DNA of 64,000 nucleotides, from positions 62,001 through 126,000 of the forward strand of contig JACZJT010000052.1 of the NCBI GenBank assembly GCA_014860445.1, in the 5' to 3' direction. The notes beneath the pieces were generated by a model, which had not been told where the DNA came from, made no database searches, and saw only the letters and a program-made list of their open reading frames with translations. Positions 51,989-60,843 of this stretch are shown one piece after another (the stretch's first letter is position 1; each line of letters begins with the position of its first letter). Source of the stretch: Burkholderiales bacterium (GTDB lineage: Bacteria; Pseudomonadota; Gammaproteobacteria; Burkholderiales; SG8-39). Position numbers and translations under genes: made by a program.

Positions 51989-52071
51989 TTGTCATTCCGA
52001 GGCTGCAGGCCGAGGAATCCGCTTTTTGCTCCCTATGAAAAGCAGATTCCTCGCTTCGCTCGGAATGACAA
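51989..52071. repeat. Long imperfect hairpin (REP-like) after etfA
   Basis: TTGTCATTCCGAG (51989-52001) pairs with CTCGGAATGACAA (52059-52071); the inner CGAGGAATC and GATTCCTCG also pair, with CTTTT/AAAAG next to the loop. This is the form of the widespread TCATTCCGAG repeats. It lies 20 bp after the etfA stop and could also stop or protect transcripts. Confidence 0.75.
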
Positions 52072-52091
52072 ACAATGCGGTTTGCCGGCTG

Positions 52092-53024
52092 CTAACCCAG
52101 CTCTTTTATCAGTTCCGGCACAACTTTGAATAAATCCCCGACGATGCCGTAGTCGGCGACCTGAAAGATCGGCGCTTCTTCGTCTTTGTTGATGGCCACG
52201 ATGACGCGGCTGTCTTTCATGCCCGCCATGTGCTGAATCGCGCCGGAAATGCCGATCGCGATATACAGTTCCGGTGCGACAATTTTCCCGGTCTGGCCTA
52301 CCTGCCAGTCATTGGGAACAAAGCCGGCGTCCACCGCCGCACGCGAAGCGCCCATGCCCGCGCCCAGCTTGTCTGCGAGCGGATCGAGCAGCTTGAAGTT
52401 TTCCGCCGAGCCCATGCCGCGACCGCCGGAAACGATGACTTTTGCGACCGTCAGTTCCGGCCGCTCCGACTTGACCAGTTCTCTGCCCACGAGGCTGGAC
52501 AGGCCTGCGTCGGCGACAGCGGCCAGCGGCTCGACCGCGGCCGAGCCGCCGCTGCTCGCGACAGCGTCGAATCCGGTTGCGCGCACGGTAATCACCTTGA
52601 TCGCGTCCTTGGACTGTACCGTCGCCAGCGCGGTGCCCGCATAAATCGGGCGCACGAAGGTATCCGGCGAATTGACCGCCACGATCTCGGAAATCTGCGC
52701 TACATCGAGCAAGGCGGCAATGCGCGGTGCCACGTTTTTGCCGAAGCTGGTAGCGGGCGCGAGGATATGGCTGTATCCGGACGAAATCGACACGACCAGG
52801 GCGGCCAGGCTTTCGGCGAGTTCGTCTTTGTACTGCGGCGCGTCGGCCAGCAGCACTTTGCTGACGCCGGCGATCTGTGCCGCGGCCTGCCCTGCCGCAG
52901 CGCACCCGCCGCCGGCGACGAGCATGACGACGTCGCCGCCGATCTTCCCGGCAGCAGCGACGGTGTTGAGCGTAGCGCCACGAATGGCTTGATTGTCGTG
53001 ATCAGCTATTACGAGTATGGACAT
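52092..53024 (-). CDS. etfA: Electron transfer flavoprotein alpha subunit
   Basis: 310 residues: [32 protein letters not shown]..., with the FAD-binding end [66 protein letters not shown]. EtfAB carries electrons from acyl-CoA dehydrogenases to ETF:quinone oxidoreductase. It directly abuts etfB. Confidence 0.95.
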   Translation of the reverse strand: MSILVIADHDNQAIRGATLNTVAAAGKIGGDVVMLVAGGGCAAAGQAAAQIAGVSKVLLADAPQYKDELAESLAALVVSISSGYSHILAPATSFGKNVAPRIAALLDVAQISEIVAVNSPDTFVRPIYAGTALATVQSKDAIKVITVRATGFDAVASSGGSAAVEPLAAVADAGLSSLVGRELVKSERPELTVAKVIVSGGRGMGSAENFKLLDPLADKLGAGMGASRAAVDAGFVPNDWQVGQTGKIVAPELYIAIGISGAIQHMAGMKDSRVIVAINKDEEAPIFQVADYGIVGDLFKVVPELIKELG

Positions 53025-53774
53025 TTAGATCACCTTGGCTTCGTTGCGGAGTTTTTCGACCAGCGCCTTCGCATCCGGGACCTTGACACCGGCCTTGCGC
53101 TTGGGCGGTTCTTCAACCTTGAGCGTGCTGAGGCGCGGGCTGACATCGACGCCCAGCGCGTCGGGCTTCAGCGTCTCCAGCGGTTTTTTCTTCGCTTTCA
53201 TAATGTTGGGCAATGTGACGTAACGCGGCTCGTTCAAGCGCAGGTCGGCTGTGATCACGGCCGGCAGCTTGATAGCGATCGTTTCCAGGCCACCGTCCAC
53301 TTCGCGCGTCACCTCTGCCTTGCCGTCGGCGATTTTCACCTTTGAAGCGAAAGTCGCCTGCGACCAGCCCAGCAGCGCCGATAACATCTGCCCCGTCTGG
53401 TTGCAATCGTCGTCAATCGCCTGCTTGCCCAGGATGGCGAAATTCGGATTTTCTTTCTCCACGACCGCCTTCAGCAGCTTCGCCACGGCGAGCGGCTGCA
53501 ATTCGACGTCGGATTCCACCAGGATCGCACGATCGGCGCCTAGCGCAAGCGCGGTGCGCAGCGTCTCCTGGCTCGCTGTGGTTCCGCAGGACACGACCAC
53601 GATTTCCTTGACCACGCCGGCCTCTTTCAGGCGCACCGCTTCTTCGACTGCGATCTCGTCGAAGGGGTTCATCGACATTTTGACATTGGCGGTCTCCACG
53701 CCGGAGCCGTCAGCCTTGACGCGCACCTTGACGTTGTAATCGACCACCCGCTTGACGGGCACCAGTACTTTCAT
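53025..53774 (-). CDS. etfB: Electron transfer flavoprotein beta subunit
   Basis: 249 residues: [53 protein letters not shown], with [24 protein letters not shown], the AMP-binding and recognition-loop region. A TATAAT box (53818-53813, minus) is 38 bp upstream. Partner of etfA for the acyl-CoA dehydrogenases of the window. Confidence 0.95.
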   Translation of the reverse strand: MKVLVPVKRVVDYNVKVRVKADGSGVETANVKMSMNPFDEIAVEEAVRLKEAGVVKEIVVVSCGTTASQETLRTALALGADRAILVESDVELQPLAVAKLLKAVVEKENPNFAILGKQAIDDDCNQTGQMLSALLGWSQATFASKVKIADGKAEVTREVDGGLETIAIKLPAVITADLRLNEPRYVTLPNIMKAKKKPLETLKPDALGVDVSPRLSTLKVEEPPKRKAGVKVPDAKALVEKLRNEAKVI

Positions 53775-54063
53775 CGATTTGCTCCGAGGGGATTGAAAAA
53801 GGTGAAGCGGAAATTATAGCTTAGAACCCCCTGCCCAACGAACGGCACGGGGGGCGCTACACGGGTGTTTTAGGCTAAAAATGCGCTTTCTTAGACCTAG
53901 ATCAATTCCGCCAAGGATTCAGCCACCGCCGCGCACCCGTTTTGTTACCCTGCCGTCACCGCATTGAGTTCGATCGACGTGGCGCGCCCGCTTCCGCTCG
54001 CTAGTTTTTTGTCCCGGCGCGCGGCGATCGCGGCAACTGCGTCCAGGTTCGGATAAGGCAATA

Positions 54064-54081
54064 TTTTCGCCCATGTGAAAA
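54064..54081. promoter_or_regulatory. Third IclR-type motif upstream of the 54.2-kb operon
   Basis: On the minus strand TTTTCACATGGGCGAAAA, sharing TTTTCACAT and GAAAA with the copies at 46561-46598. It is centred about 57 bp before the predicted start, an activator-type position. Confidence 0.55.
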
Positions 54082-54094
54082 AACAGATTTTCGG

Positions 54095-54123
54095 TTTCCG
54101 CGCCGGCGCCGCGGGCATATAGT
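54095..54123 (+). promoter_or_regulatory. Weak promoter of the 54.2-kb operon
   Basis: TTTCCG and TATAGT with a 17-bp spacer. The poor -35 box fits dependence on an activator bound just upstream. Confidence 0.35.
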
Positions 54124-54199
54124 GCGACTCTTCGGCGTATTATTTGGCAAGCGATTCAGCCACTCAGAATTTCAAACACTCAACATCGGAGTAAGCGGC

Positions 54200-55114
54200 A
54201 TGGCACAGATGATGCAGGATAAAGTGGTCGTGGTTACGGGCTCGGGCGGCGGCATCGGCCGCGAGTTCGCGTTGATGATGGCCGCCGAGGGCGCCAAGGT
54301 GGTGGTCAACGACATCGGCGCGTCGGTCAGCGGCGAAGGCAAGGACGCCGGACCGGCACAGCAGGTCGTCGACGAAATTCGCGCCAAAGGCGGAACGGCG
54401 GTGGCCAACACGGACAGCGTGTCCACCTGGATGGGCGCCAACGCGATCATCAAGGCGGCGATCGACAATTTTGGCCGCATCGACTGCGTCGTCAACAACG
54501 CCGGCATTCTGCGCGACCGCATGTTCTTCAAAATGAACCCCGAAGAATGGGGTGCCGTGATCGACGTGCACCTGAACGGCACGTTTTTCGTCAGCCGCGC
54601 CGCTGCGACCTATTTCAAGGAGCAGGAATCGGGTTCCTACGTGCACATGACTTCCACCTCCGGGCTCATCGGCAACATCGGCCAGGCGAATTATGGCGCC
54701 GCCAAACTGGGCATCACGGCCCTGTCGAAAATGATCGCCATGGACATGGCGCGCTACCACGTGCGCTCCAACTGCATCGCGCCCTTCGCCTGGAGCCGGA
54801 TGATCGGCTCCATCCCGGCCGACACGCCGGAAGCCAAGGCGCGCGTGGACAAACTGAAAACCATGGAAGCGGCCAAGATTGCGCCCCTGGCGGTGTACCT
54901 CGGCAGCGATGCGGCCAAGGACGTCACCGGCCAGGTGTTCGCGGTGCGTGCCAACGAAATCTTTCTCATGAGCCAGCCACGCATCCTGCGCTCGGTGCAT
55001 CGCGACGGCGGCTGGACCCCGGAGACCATTGCGGAGCATGCGATTCCCGCAATGCGCGCGGGCTTCTACGGCCTGGACCGCTCGCAAGACGTGTTCAGCT
55101 GGGATCCGGTTTAG
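54200..55114 (+). CDS. SDR-family 3-hydroxyacyl-CoA dehydrogenase (HSD17B4-like)
   Basis: 304 residues from MAQMMQDKVVVVTGSGGGIGREFALMMAAEGAKVVVNDIGASVSGEG, with NNAGILRDRMFFKM and the catalytic S in TSTSGLIGN and Y-x-x-x-K in NYGAAKLG. The sequence matches the (R)-hydroxyacyl-CoA dehydrogenase part of multifunctional enzyme 2. GGAG precedes the ATG at 54200. With the MaoC hydratase it can run the D-specific hydration/oxidation steps. Confidence 0.9.
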   Translation: MAQMMQDKVVVVTGSGGGIGREFALMMAAEGAKVVVNDIGASVSGEGKDAGPAQQVVDEIRAKGGTAVANTDSVSTWMGANAIIKAAIDNFGRIDCVVNNAGILRDRMFFKMNPEEWGAVIDVHLNGTFFVSRAAATYFKEQESGSYVHMTSTSGLIGNIGQANYGAAKLGITALSKMIAMDMARYHVRSNCIAPFAWSRMIGSIPADTPEAKARVDKLKTMEAAKIAPLAVYLGSDAAKDVTGQVFAVRANEIFLMSQPRILRSVHRDGGWTPETIAEHAIPAMRAGFYGLDRSQDVFSWDPV

Positions 55115-55162
55115 GAACCGGACGCCGCCGCTACGCCCTCGATCGCTCTACTCGGAAAATCC

Positions 55163-56023
55163 ATGCCCATCGATTACGACAAGATAAAGAACTGGCCCTT
55201 CCCCGACATCGTTCAAACTTATACCGAGAAGGACAGCATTCTCTACGCCCTGGGCGTGGGTTTCGGCCATGACCCCATGGACGAAGCGCAGCTGCAGTTC
55301 GTCTACGAAAAAAACCTGAAGGCGGCGCCGACCATGGCAGTGGTGCTGGGCTATCCCGGATTCTGGGTCAAGGATCCGGCGAGCGGCATCGACTGGGTGA
55401 AAATCGTACACGGCGAGCAATCGCTCCTGATCCACCGGCCCATACCCGCGGCTGGAACGGTGATCGGCCGCACGCGCATCAAGGCCCTGGTCGACAAGGG
55501 CAAGGACAAGGGTGCGCTGCTGATTCAGGAGCGCAGCATCATCGACCAGGCAAGCGGTGCGCTTCTGGCGACGCTGGATCACACCACCTTTTGCCGTGGC
55601 GATGGTGGTTTCGGCAAGGGCGACGAGGCCCCGCCGCCGCCGCCAAAAGTGCCCGATAGCGCCCCGGACGCAAGCTGCGATCTGCCCACGCTGCAGCAGG
55701 CGGCGCTGATCTATCGCCTTTGCGCAGACAACAATCCGCTGCACGCAGACCCGGCCGTGGCCAGGGCCGCCGGCTTTCCCCGTCCGATCCTGCACGGCCT
55801 GTGCAGTTACGGCGTCGCCGGCCACGCGATCCTCAAAACCTACTGCGGCTACGACCCTGCAAAACTGACGGGGCTGTCGCTGCGCTTCTCCGCGCCGGTC
55901 TTTCCGGGGGAGACCATACGCACTGAAATGTGGCGCCGCGGCGAGCGCATTCAATTCCAATCGCGCGTGCTCGAACGTGACGTCGTGGTGCTGAACAATG
56001 GCGTGGCCACGATCAAGACCTGA
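55163..56023 (+). CDS. MaoC-family 2-enoyl-CoA hydratase
   Basis: 286 residues, double hot-dog fold: N-terminal half MPIDYDKIKNWPFPDIVQTYTEKDSILYALGVGFGHDP, C-terminal half with the hydratase-2 motif YRLCADNNPLHADPAVARAAGF (catalytic D and H) and PILHGLCSYG. It hydrates 2-enoyl-CoA to (R)-3-hydroxyacyl-CoA, used by the preceding SDR. Forms one operon with the next acyl-CoA dehydrogenase (6-bp gap). Confidence 0.92.
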   Translation: MPIDYDKIKNWPFPDIVQTYTEKDSILYALGVGFGHDPMDEAQLQFVYEKNLKAAPTMAVVLGYPGFWVKDPASGIDWVKIVHGEQSLLIHRPIPAAGTVIGRTRIKALVDKGKDKGALLIQERSIIDQASGALLATLDHTTFCRGDGGFGKGDEAPPPPPKVPDSAPDASCDLPTLQQAALIYRLCADNNPLHADPAVARAAGFPRPILHGLCSYGVAGHAILKTYCGYDPAKLTGLSLRFSAPVFPGETIRTEMWRRGERIQFQSRVLERDVVVLNNGVATIKT

Positions 56024-56029
56024 GCAGGG

Positions 56030-57142
56030 ATGAGCGACGACACTCTCAGGATGCTGCGCGACAGCGCGGCCGATTTTGCCACCCTCGACGGCGCACGCGT
56101 GCGCCGTTTGCGCGGCACCGACCCGGGGTTCGAGCGCGACAGATGGCGCGAAATGGGCGACATGGGCTGGCTCGGCGTACTGATACCGGAAGCGCACGGC
56201 GGACTCGGACTGGACCTCGGCGCAGCGGTCACCATCGCGGAGCAACTCGGACGCGCGCTCTATCCGGAACCGTATTCGGCCTCTGCCGTGCTGGCGACCC
56301 TGGCGTTGTTGCACGGCGACAACGCCGCATTGAAACAGACGCTGTTGCCGCGACTCGCGTCGGGGGAAATCGTCGCCGGTCTCGCCTGGCAGGGCGAACG
56401 CGGCGGGCTGGATCCTGATCAGTGCAGCGTTAAATTGCGCGAATCGAACGGCGCGCAGCAATTGGAAGGAAGCAGCCGGTTCGTATCACCGGCGGCGGCG
56501 GACGGCTACATCGTCGCCGCACGCGCCGCACAAGGCCTGGAATTGCACTGGATAGCGCGCAGCGCCCCGGGCCTCGCCTGCGAGCCCGAAGCGCGCGCCG
56601 ACGGCAGCGCCAGCGCGCTGCTGCGCTTTGAAGCCGTCGGGGTCTCCGCCGACACGCGCGTCGCCTCGCCTGCGGCCGCGTCCGCCGCACTGCGGCTTGC
56701 ACTGGACCACGCCACGCTGTCGACGAGCGCGGAATTGTTCGGGCTCATGGACTGCACCTTGGAGATGACGCTGGATTACCTGCGCACGCGCGTGCAGTTC
56801 GGCAAACCCATAGGCAGCTTTCAGGCCCTGCAGCATCGCGCGGTCGACATGTACATGCAAAAAGAAATGACTCGCGCCACCCTCGGCGCCGCAGTTTCTT
56901 CCGTGCTCGATCCCGCCTGCACCGGCGAGCAACGGGCGGTGGCGGCGTCCAGCGCGAAGGCGCGCGCTTCGCAGGCCGCGCTGGCCATCTGCAAGGAGGC
57001 CCTGCAAATGCACGGCGCGATCGGCTATACCGACGAATACGACCTGGGGCTGTACTTCAACCGCGCGCTGGTGCTGTCCGCGTCGCTGGGCAATGCCAGT
57101 GCGCATCGCAGCCGCTATGCAAGCCTGGCAGCGCTCCCATGA
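56030..57142 (+). CDS. Acyl-CoA dehydrogenase, small subunit of a pair
   Basis: 370 residues: MSDDTLRMLRDSAADFATLDGARVRRLRGTDPGF..., with MGDMGWLGVLIPEAHGGLGLDLGAAVTIAEQLGRALYPEPY and MDCTLEMTLDYLRTRVQFGKPIGSFQALQHRAVDMYMQKEMTRATLG. The C-terminal end is HGAIGYTDEYDLGLYFNRALVLSASLG, lacking the YEGT motif. It likely forms a heteromer with the next subunit, as in pimeloyl-CoA or steroid-type dehydrogenases. Confidence 0.85.
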   Translation: MSDDTLRMLRDSAADFATLDGARVRRLRGTDPGFERDRWREMGDMGWLGVLIPEAHGGLGLDLGAAVTIAEQLGRALYPEPYSASAVLATLALLHGDNAALKQTLLPRLASGEIVAGLAWQGERGGLDPDQCSVKLRESNGAQQLEGSSRFVSPAAADGYIVAARAAQGLELHWIARSAPGLACEPEARADGSASALLRFEAVGVSADTRVASPAAASAALRLALDHATLSTSAELFGLMDCTLEMTLDYLRTRVQFGKPIGSFQALQHRAVDMYMQKEMTRATLGAAVSSVLDPACTGEQRAVAASSAKARASQAALAICKEALQMHGAIGYTDEYDLGLYFNRALVLSASLGNASAHRSRYASLAALP

Positions 57143-58308
57143 ACTACGGCGTGCCGCAGGAGCAGGACTGGGATACGCTCTCGGACGCGGCATTTCGCGC
57201 CGTCGTGCGCGCCGAGGTCGAAGCGCATCACCCTGCCGAACTGCGCTATCCGCCGCGCCGCCTGCGCTGGGCGGAGAATAAATCCTGGTACCTGCGCATG
57301 GCGGCCAAGGGCTGGATTGCACCCGGATGGCCGCGCGAATACGGCGGCATGGGTCTCTCCGCCTCGAAGCTGCTGATCTTCCTCGAGGAAATGGAGCGCT
57401 GGGGCATCGCGCGCTTTCAGGACCACGGCATACTCATGGTCGGTCCGATACTGATGCGCTTCGGAACCGAGGCGCAGCGCCGGCGCTACCTGCCCCCCAT
57501 TCTTGCGTGCGAGGAAATCTGGTGCCAGGGTTATTCCGAACCCAATGCCGGGTCCGACCTCGCCAACCTGCGTACCGAGGCGAAGCTCGACGGGGATGCG
57601 TTCATCATCAACGGGCAGAAGACCTGGACCACGCTCGCGCACGATTCGACGCACATGATCGTGCTCGCGCGCACCGACAAGGAGGCGAAAAAGCAATCCG
57701 GCATCAGCTTCCTGATGCTCGATCTGAAAACGCCGGGCGTAACGGTGCGGCCGATACGCGACCTGGCGGGTCACGACGAATTCTGCGAAGTGTTTTTCGA
57801 CAACGTGCGCACGCCTGCGACCAATCTCGTCGGCAAACTGAACCAGGGATGGACCGTGGCCAAATCCCAGCTGGGATTCGAGCGCATTCATATCGGCAGC
57901 CCGAAACTGCCCGAGTACGGTTTGCAGGTGCTGCTGTCAGTGGCGCGCGCGCGCGGCGTCGAGCACGATGCGCTGTTCCGCGACCGCCTGGCGCAGTTGC
58001 AGCTCGATGTGGCGCACCTGGGCGACATCTACGCGCATTTCGCCGCCATCGTCGGCCGCGGTGAAGCGCTGGGGCCCGAGGTGTCGCTGCTTAAAATCTG
58101 GGCGACCGAAACCTTCCAGCGCATCGCCGACCTGATTATTGAAACAGCCGGCGAATTTGGCGGCCTCACCGGCAAAGTGCAAATGGCCGACGGCCGCATC
58201 GAAGTGCTGGCACCGTTCTACAAAGCGCGCCCCACCTCGATCTATGGCGGCAGCAATGAAATCCAGCGCAATATTCTCGCCCGGCAAGTTCTGAATCTAC
58301 CGGGCTAA
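57139..58308 (+). CDS. Acyl-CoA dehydrogenase, large subunit of a pair
   Basis: 389 residues: MNYGVPQEQDWDTLSDAAFRAVVRAEVEAHHPAELRYPPRRLRWAENKSWYLRMAAKGWIAPGWPREYGGMGLS, CQGYSEPNAGSDLANLRTEAKLDGD, GQKTWTTLAHDSTHMIVLART. The C-terminal motif reads IYGGSNEIQRNI, so the MCAD-like catalytic glutamate is glycine. Its ATG overlaps the stop of the small subunit, a coupling that matches a two-subunit enzyme. Confidence 0.88.
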   Translation: MNYGVPQEQDWDTLSDAAFRAVVRAEVEAHHPAELRYPPRRLRWAENKSWYLRMAAKGWIAPGWPREYGGMGLSASKLLIFLEEMERWGIARFQDHGILMVGPILMRFGTEAQRRRYLPPILACEEIWCQGYSEPNAGSDLANLRTEAKLDGDAFIINGQKTWTTLAHDSTHMIVLARTDKEAKKQSGISFLMLDLKTPGVTVRPIRDLAGHDEFCEVFFDNVRTPATNLVGKLNQGWTVAKSQLGFERIHIGSPKLPEYGLQVLLSVARARGVEHDALFRDRLAQLQLDVAHLGDIYAHFAAIVGRGEALGPEVSLLKIWATETFQRIADLIIETAGEFGGLTGKVQMADGRIEVLAPFYKARPTSIYGGSNEIQRNILARQVLNLPG

Positions 58309-58335
58309 ATCAGCAATTCACTTGAAGGAGTCGTA

Positions 58336-59559
58336 ATGCCGCCCCCGCTTTCGCATATCCGCGTGCTCGATCTGTCCCGTGTCCTCGCCGGGCCCTGGGC
58401 TTCGCAGAACCTCGCCGACCTCGGCGCAGAGGTCATCAAAGTCGAGCGCCCGGGCAGCGGCGATGACACACGCGGCTGGGGACCGCCCTGGTTCAAGGAC
58501 AAAGACGGAAACGAGACGCGCGATTCCTCCTACTTCCTTTCCTGCAACCGCGGGAAGAAATCCATCACGCTGGACATCTCCAAGCCCGAGGGCCAGAACA
58601 TCGTGCGCGAGCTTGCGGCGAAGTGCGACGTACTGATCGAAAACTACAAGGTTGGCACGCTGGCGCGCTACGGCCTGGGCTATGAGGCACTGCGCGCGAT
58701 CAATCCGCGCCTCATTTACTGCTCGATCACGGGGTTCGGCCAGTCGGGACCCTACGCACCCCGCCCGGGTTACGACTTCGTGTTCCAGGGCATGGGCGGA
58801 CTGATGAGCATCACCGGTGAACGCGACGAGCTGCCCGGCGGCGGCCCGCAGAAAGTCGGCATCGCGATCACAGACATACTCACGGCCATGTACGCGAGTC
58901 TTGCAATCACCGCCGCCATCACCCACTGCGAACGCGGCGGCGGCGGCCAGTACATCGACATGGCGCTGCTCGATTGCATGGTCGCGTTCAACGCCAATCA
59001 GATCAGCGGCTACCTCGTGTCGGGCAACATCCCCAAACGCTACGGCAACGCCCACCCGAATGTCGTGCCCTACCAGGTGTTTCCGTGCAAGGACGGGCAT
59101 ATCATCCTCGCCATCGGCAATGACAGCCAGTTCGCGAGCTTTTGCAAAGTCGCGGGCCGGCCGGAACTCGCGGCAGACGAGCGGTTTCGGCTGATGTCCG
59201 GGCGCATCGTCAATCGCGATGCGCTGATCCCGCTGATCGCCGAGATCATGACACAGCGCGGCATGCGCGATTGGATCGCCGTGCTGGAAGCCGCCAACGT
59301 CCCCTGCGGCCCCATCAACAATATGAAGCAGGTTTTCGAAGATTCACAGGTGCAGCACCGCGGGCTCCGCGTCGAAATCCCCACGGCTACGGGCGTGCCC
59401 TGCCCGACCGTAGCCAGCCCGATGCGCTTTTCCGAGACGCCGGTCGAATACACCGTGCCGCCGCCGACGCTGGGCCAGCACACGCAGGAAATTCTGCGCG
59501 ACCTGCTGGGGATGGACCCCCAGACGGTGGATGCGCTTGCCGCGAAAGGCATCGTTTAG
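58336..59559 (+). CDS. Class III CoA-transferase, catalytic subunit
   Basis: 407 residues: LSHIRVLDLSRVLAGPWASQNLADLGAEVIKVERPGSGDDTRGWGPPW, with the catalytic aspartate (about 208) in GGQYIDMALLDCMVAFNANQ. The enzyme moves CoA between carboxylic acids. GAAGGAG precedes the ATG. It is followed after 2 bp by a second, noncatalytic-looking subunit. Confidence 0.9.
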   Translation: MPPPLSHIRVLDLSRVLAGPWASQNLADLGAEVIKVERPGSGDDTRGWGPPWFKDKDGNETRDSSYFLSCNRGKKSITLDISKPEGQNIVRELAAKCDVLIENYKVGTLARYGLGYEALRAINPRLIYCSITGFGQSGPYAPRPGYDFVFQGMGGLMSITGERDELPGGGPQKVGIAITDILTAMYASLAITAAITHCERGGGGQYIDMALLDCMVAFNANQISGYLVSGNIPKRYGNAHPNVVPYQVFPCKDGHIILAIGNDSQFASFCKVAGRPELAADERFRLMSGRIVNRDALIPLIAEIMTQRGMRDWIAVLEAANVPCGPINNMKQVFEDSQVQHRGLRVEIPTATGVPCPTVASPMRFSETPVEYTVPPPTLGQHTQEILRDLLGMDPQTVDALAAKGIV

Positions 59560-59561
59560 GC

Positions 59562-60761
59562 ATGAGCGCGATGAACGAACGCGCCTACGCCGGCCTGCAG
59601 GTGCTCGACATGAGCCAGGGCATCGCCGGTCCGTATTGCGCCGCCCTCCTCGCGCAGCACGGAGCCGATGTGATCAAGGTCGAACCGCCGGCGGGCGACT
59701 GGATACGACTCATGGGCGGCGGCGAGCAAGGCATGAGCGCGCTTGCCGTGGTCAACAATCTGGGCAAGCGTTCGATCTGCATCGATGCCGCGCGGCCGGA
59801 AGGGCGCGAACTCATTGTGAACATGGCGCAGCGCGCCGATGTGCTGGTCGAGAACTTCCGCCCCGGCGTCATGGCCAAGCTCGGGCTGGACTACGCCGCA
59901 CTCTCTGCGATCAATCCGCGCCTGATTTATCTGTCGATCAGCGGCTTCGGCGACTCCGGCCCGTATGCGCACAAGCCCGCCACCGATTCCGTGCTGCAGG
60001 CCATGACCGGCATGGCCATGATCAACAAGGACGCGGCCGGACAGCCGCGCCGCTTCGGCCTGATGGTGCCGGACACCGCAACCGCAATTTACTCGGCGCA
60101 GTGCGTGGGCGCGGCGCTGTACGCGCGCGACGCGCGACCGGAGAGCGGCGGCCGCGGCAGGCACGTACGCATCTCGCTGGCGGAGTGCTGCGCGGCGTTC
60201 CAGGCCGGCCCCATCCTCGATGAATTTTTGTTCGCCGGCCAGTACAAGCCGCCGATTACGGTACCGGCCGGCGTCTTCGCGACCCGCGATGGCCATGTCG
60301 TACTGGCGACCCTGCGCGACGCCATGTGGCAGGGTTTGTGCCGGGCCCTCTCGCGGGAAGACTGGTTGGCGGAACCGCGCTACGCGACTGCCGCGCTGCG
60401 CCAGCGGGCGGGTGACGAAATCAACCGGGCGGTAGCCGCCATCGTTGCAAGCCGCGAAACGCGCGAGTGGGCGACGCTGTTCGAACAGCACGATGTGCTG
60501 TTTGCACCGGTGCAGGACTACGCGGCCTTGCGCGCCGACCCGCAGATGCGTCACATGGGTTACTTCGGCGAGGCCGACCAGCCGCCATACGGTGCGCTGA
60601 GCCTGCCGCATGCCCCCGGCAGCGTGCGCTCCGGCTCGTTGCCCGCGGCGCCGCGCACCGGCGAGCACACGCGGGAAATCCTCGGCGAGCTCGGACTAAA
60701 AAAACGAGAAATAGCGGCCCTGGAAACATCGGGCGTCGTGGCACACCTGGACGCTGTTTAG
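59562..60761 (+). CDS. Class III CoA-transferase-like protein lacking the catalytic aspartate
   Basis: 399 residues: GLQVLDMSQGIAGPYCAALLAQHGADVIKVEPPAGDWIRLMGG, a complete family fold. The position of the catalytic aspartate (YIDMALLD in its partner) reads RHVRISLAECC, so it has arginine at about 203. It lies 2 bp after the catalytic subunit, suggesting a heteromer like BbsEF or SmtAB, where one chain lacks activity. The start at 59562 is used (track 59142 is a shadow). Confidence 0.85.
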   Translation: MSAMNERAYAGLQVLDMSQGIAGPYCAALLAQHGADVIKVEPPAGDWIRLMGGGEQGMSALAVVNNLGKRSICIDAARPEGRELIVNMAQRADVLVENFRPGVMAKLGLDYAALSAINPRLIYLSISGFGDSGPYAHKPATDSVLQAMTGMAMINKDAAGQPRRFGLMVPDTATAIYSAQCVGAALYARDARPESGGRGRHVRISLAECCAAFQAGPILDEFLFAGQYKPPITVPAGVFATRDGHVVLATLRDAMWQGLCRALSREDWLAEPRYATAALRQRAGDEINRAVAAIVASRETREWATLFEQHDVLFAPVQDYAALRADPQMRHMGYFGEADQPPYGALSLPHAPGSVRSGSLPAAPRTGEHTREILGELGLKKREIAALETSGVVAHLDAV

Positions 60762-60843
60762 CAGCTGGCCGGAGCCCCTGTCCTGGGGGGATTGGGGGCG
60801 GGATATTTTGAACCGGCATGGCGCTCCCGAGACCCGTCGCGCC

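Larger units (their letters stand above)
53775..54199. other. Divergent regulatory region between etfB and the 54.2-kb operon
   Basis: 425 bp with no convincing gene. It contains an etfB -10 box (53813-53818, minus), a half FNR-like TTAGACCTAGATCAA near 53890, the IclR-type motif at 54064-54081, and a weak promoter TTTCCG-N17-TATAGT (54095-54123, plus). Confidence 0.5.

Noticed and set aside
53885-53899. FNR box upstream of etfB
   Set aside because: TTAGACCTAGATCAA has only one good half-site, so it was not called as a site.
59556-60668. 370-residue minus-strand ORF
   Set aside because: Antisense of the CoA-transferase subunit; composition rich in R, A and H as in other shadows.
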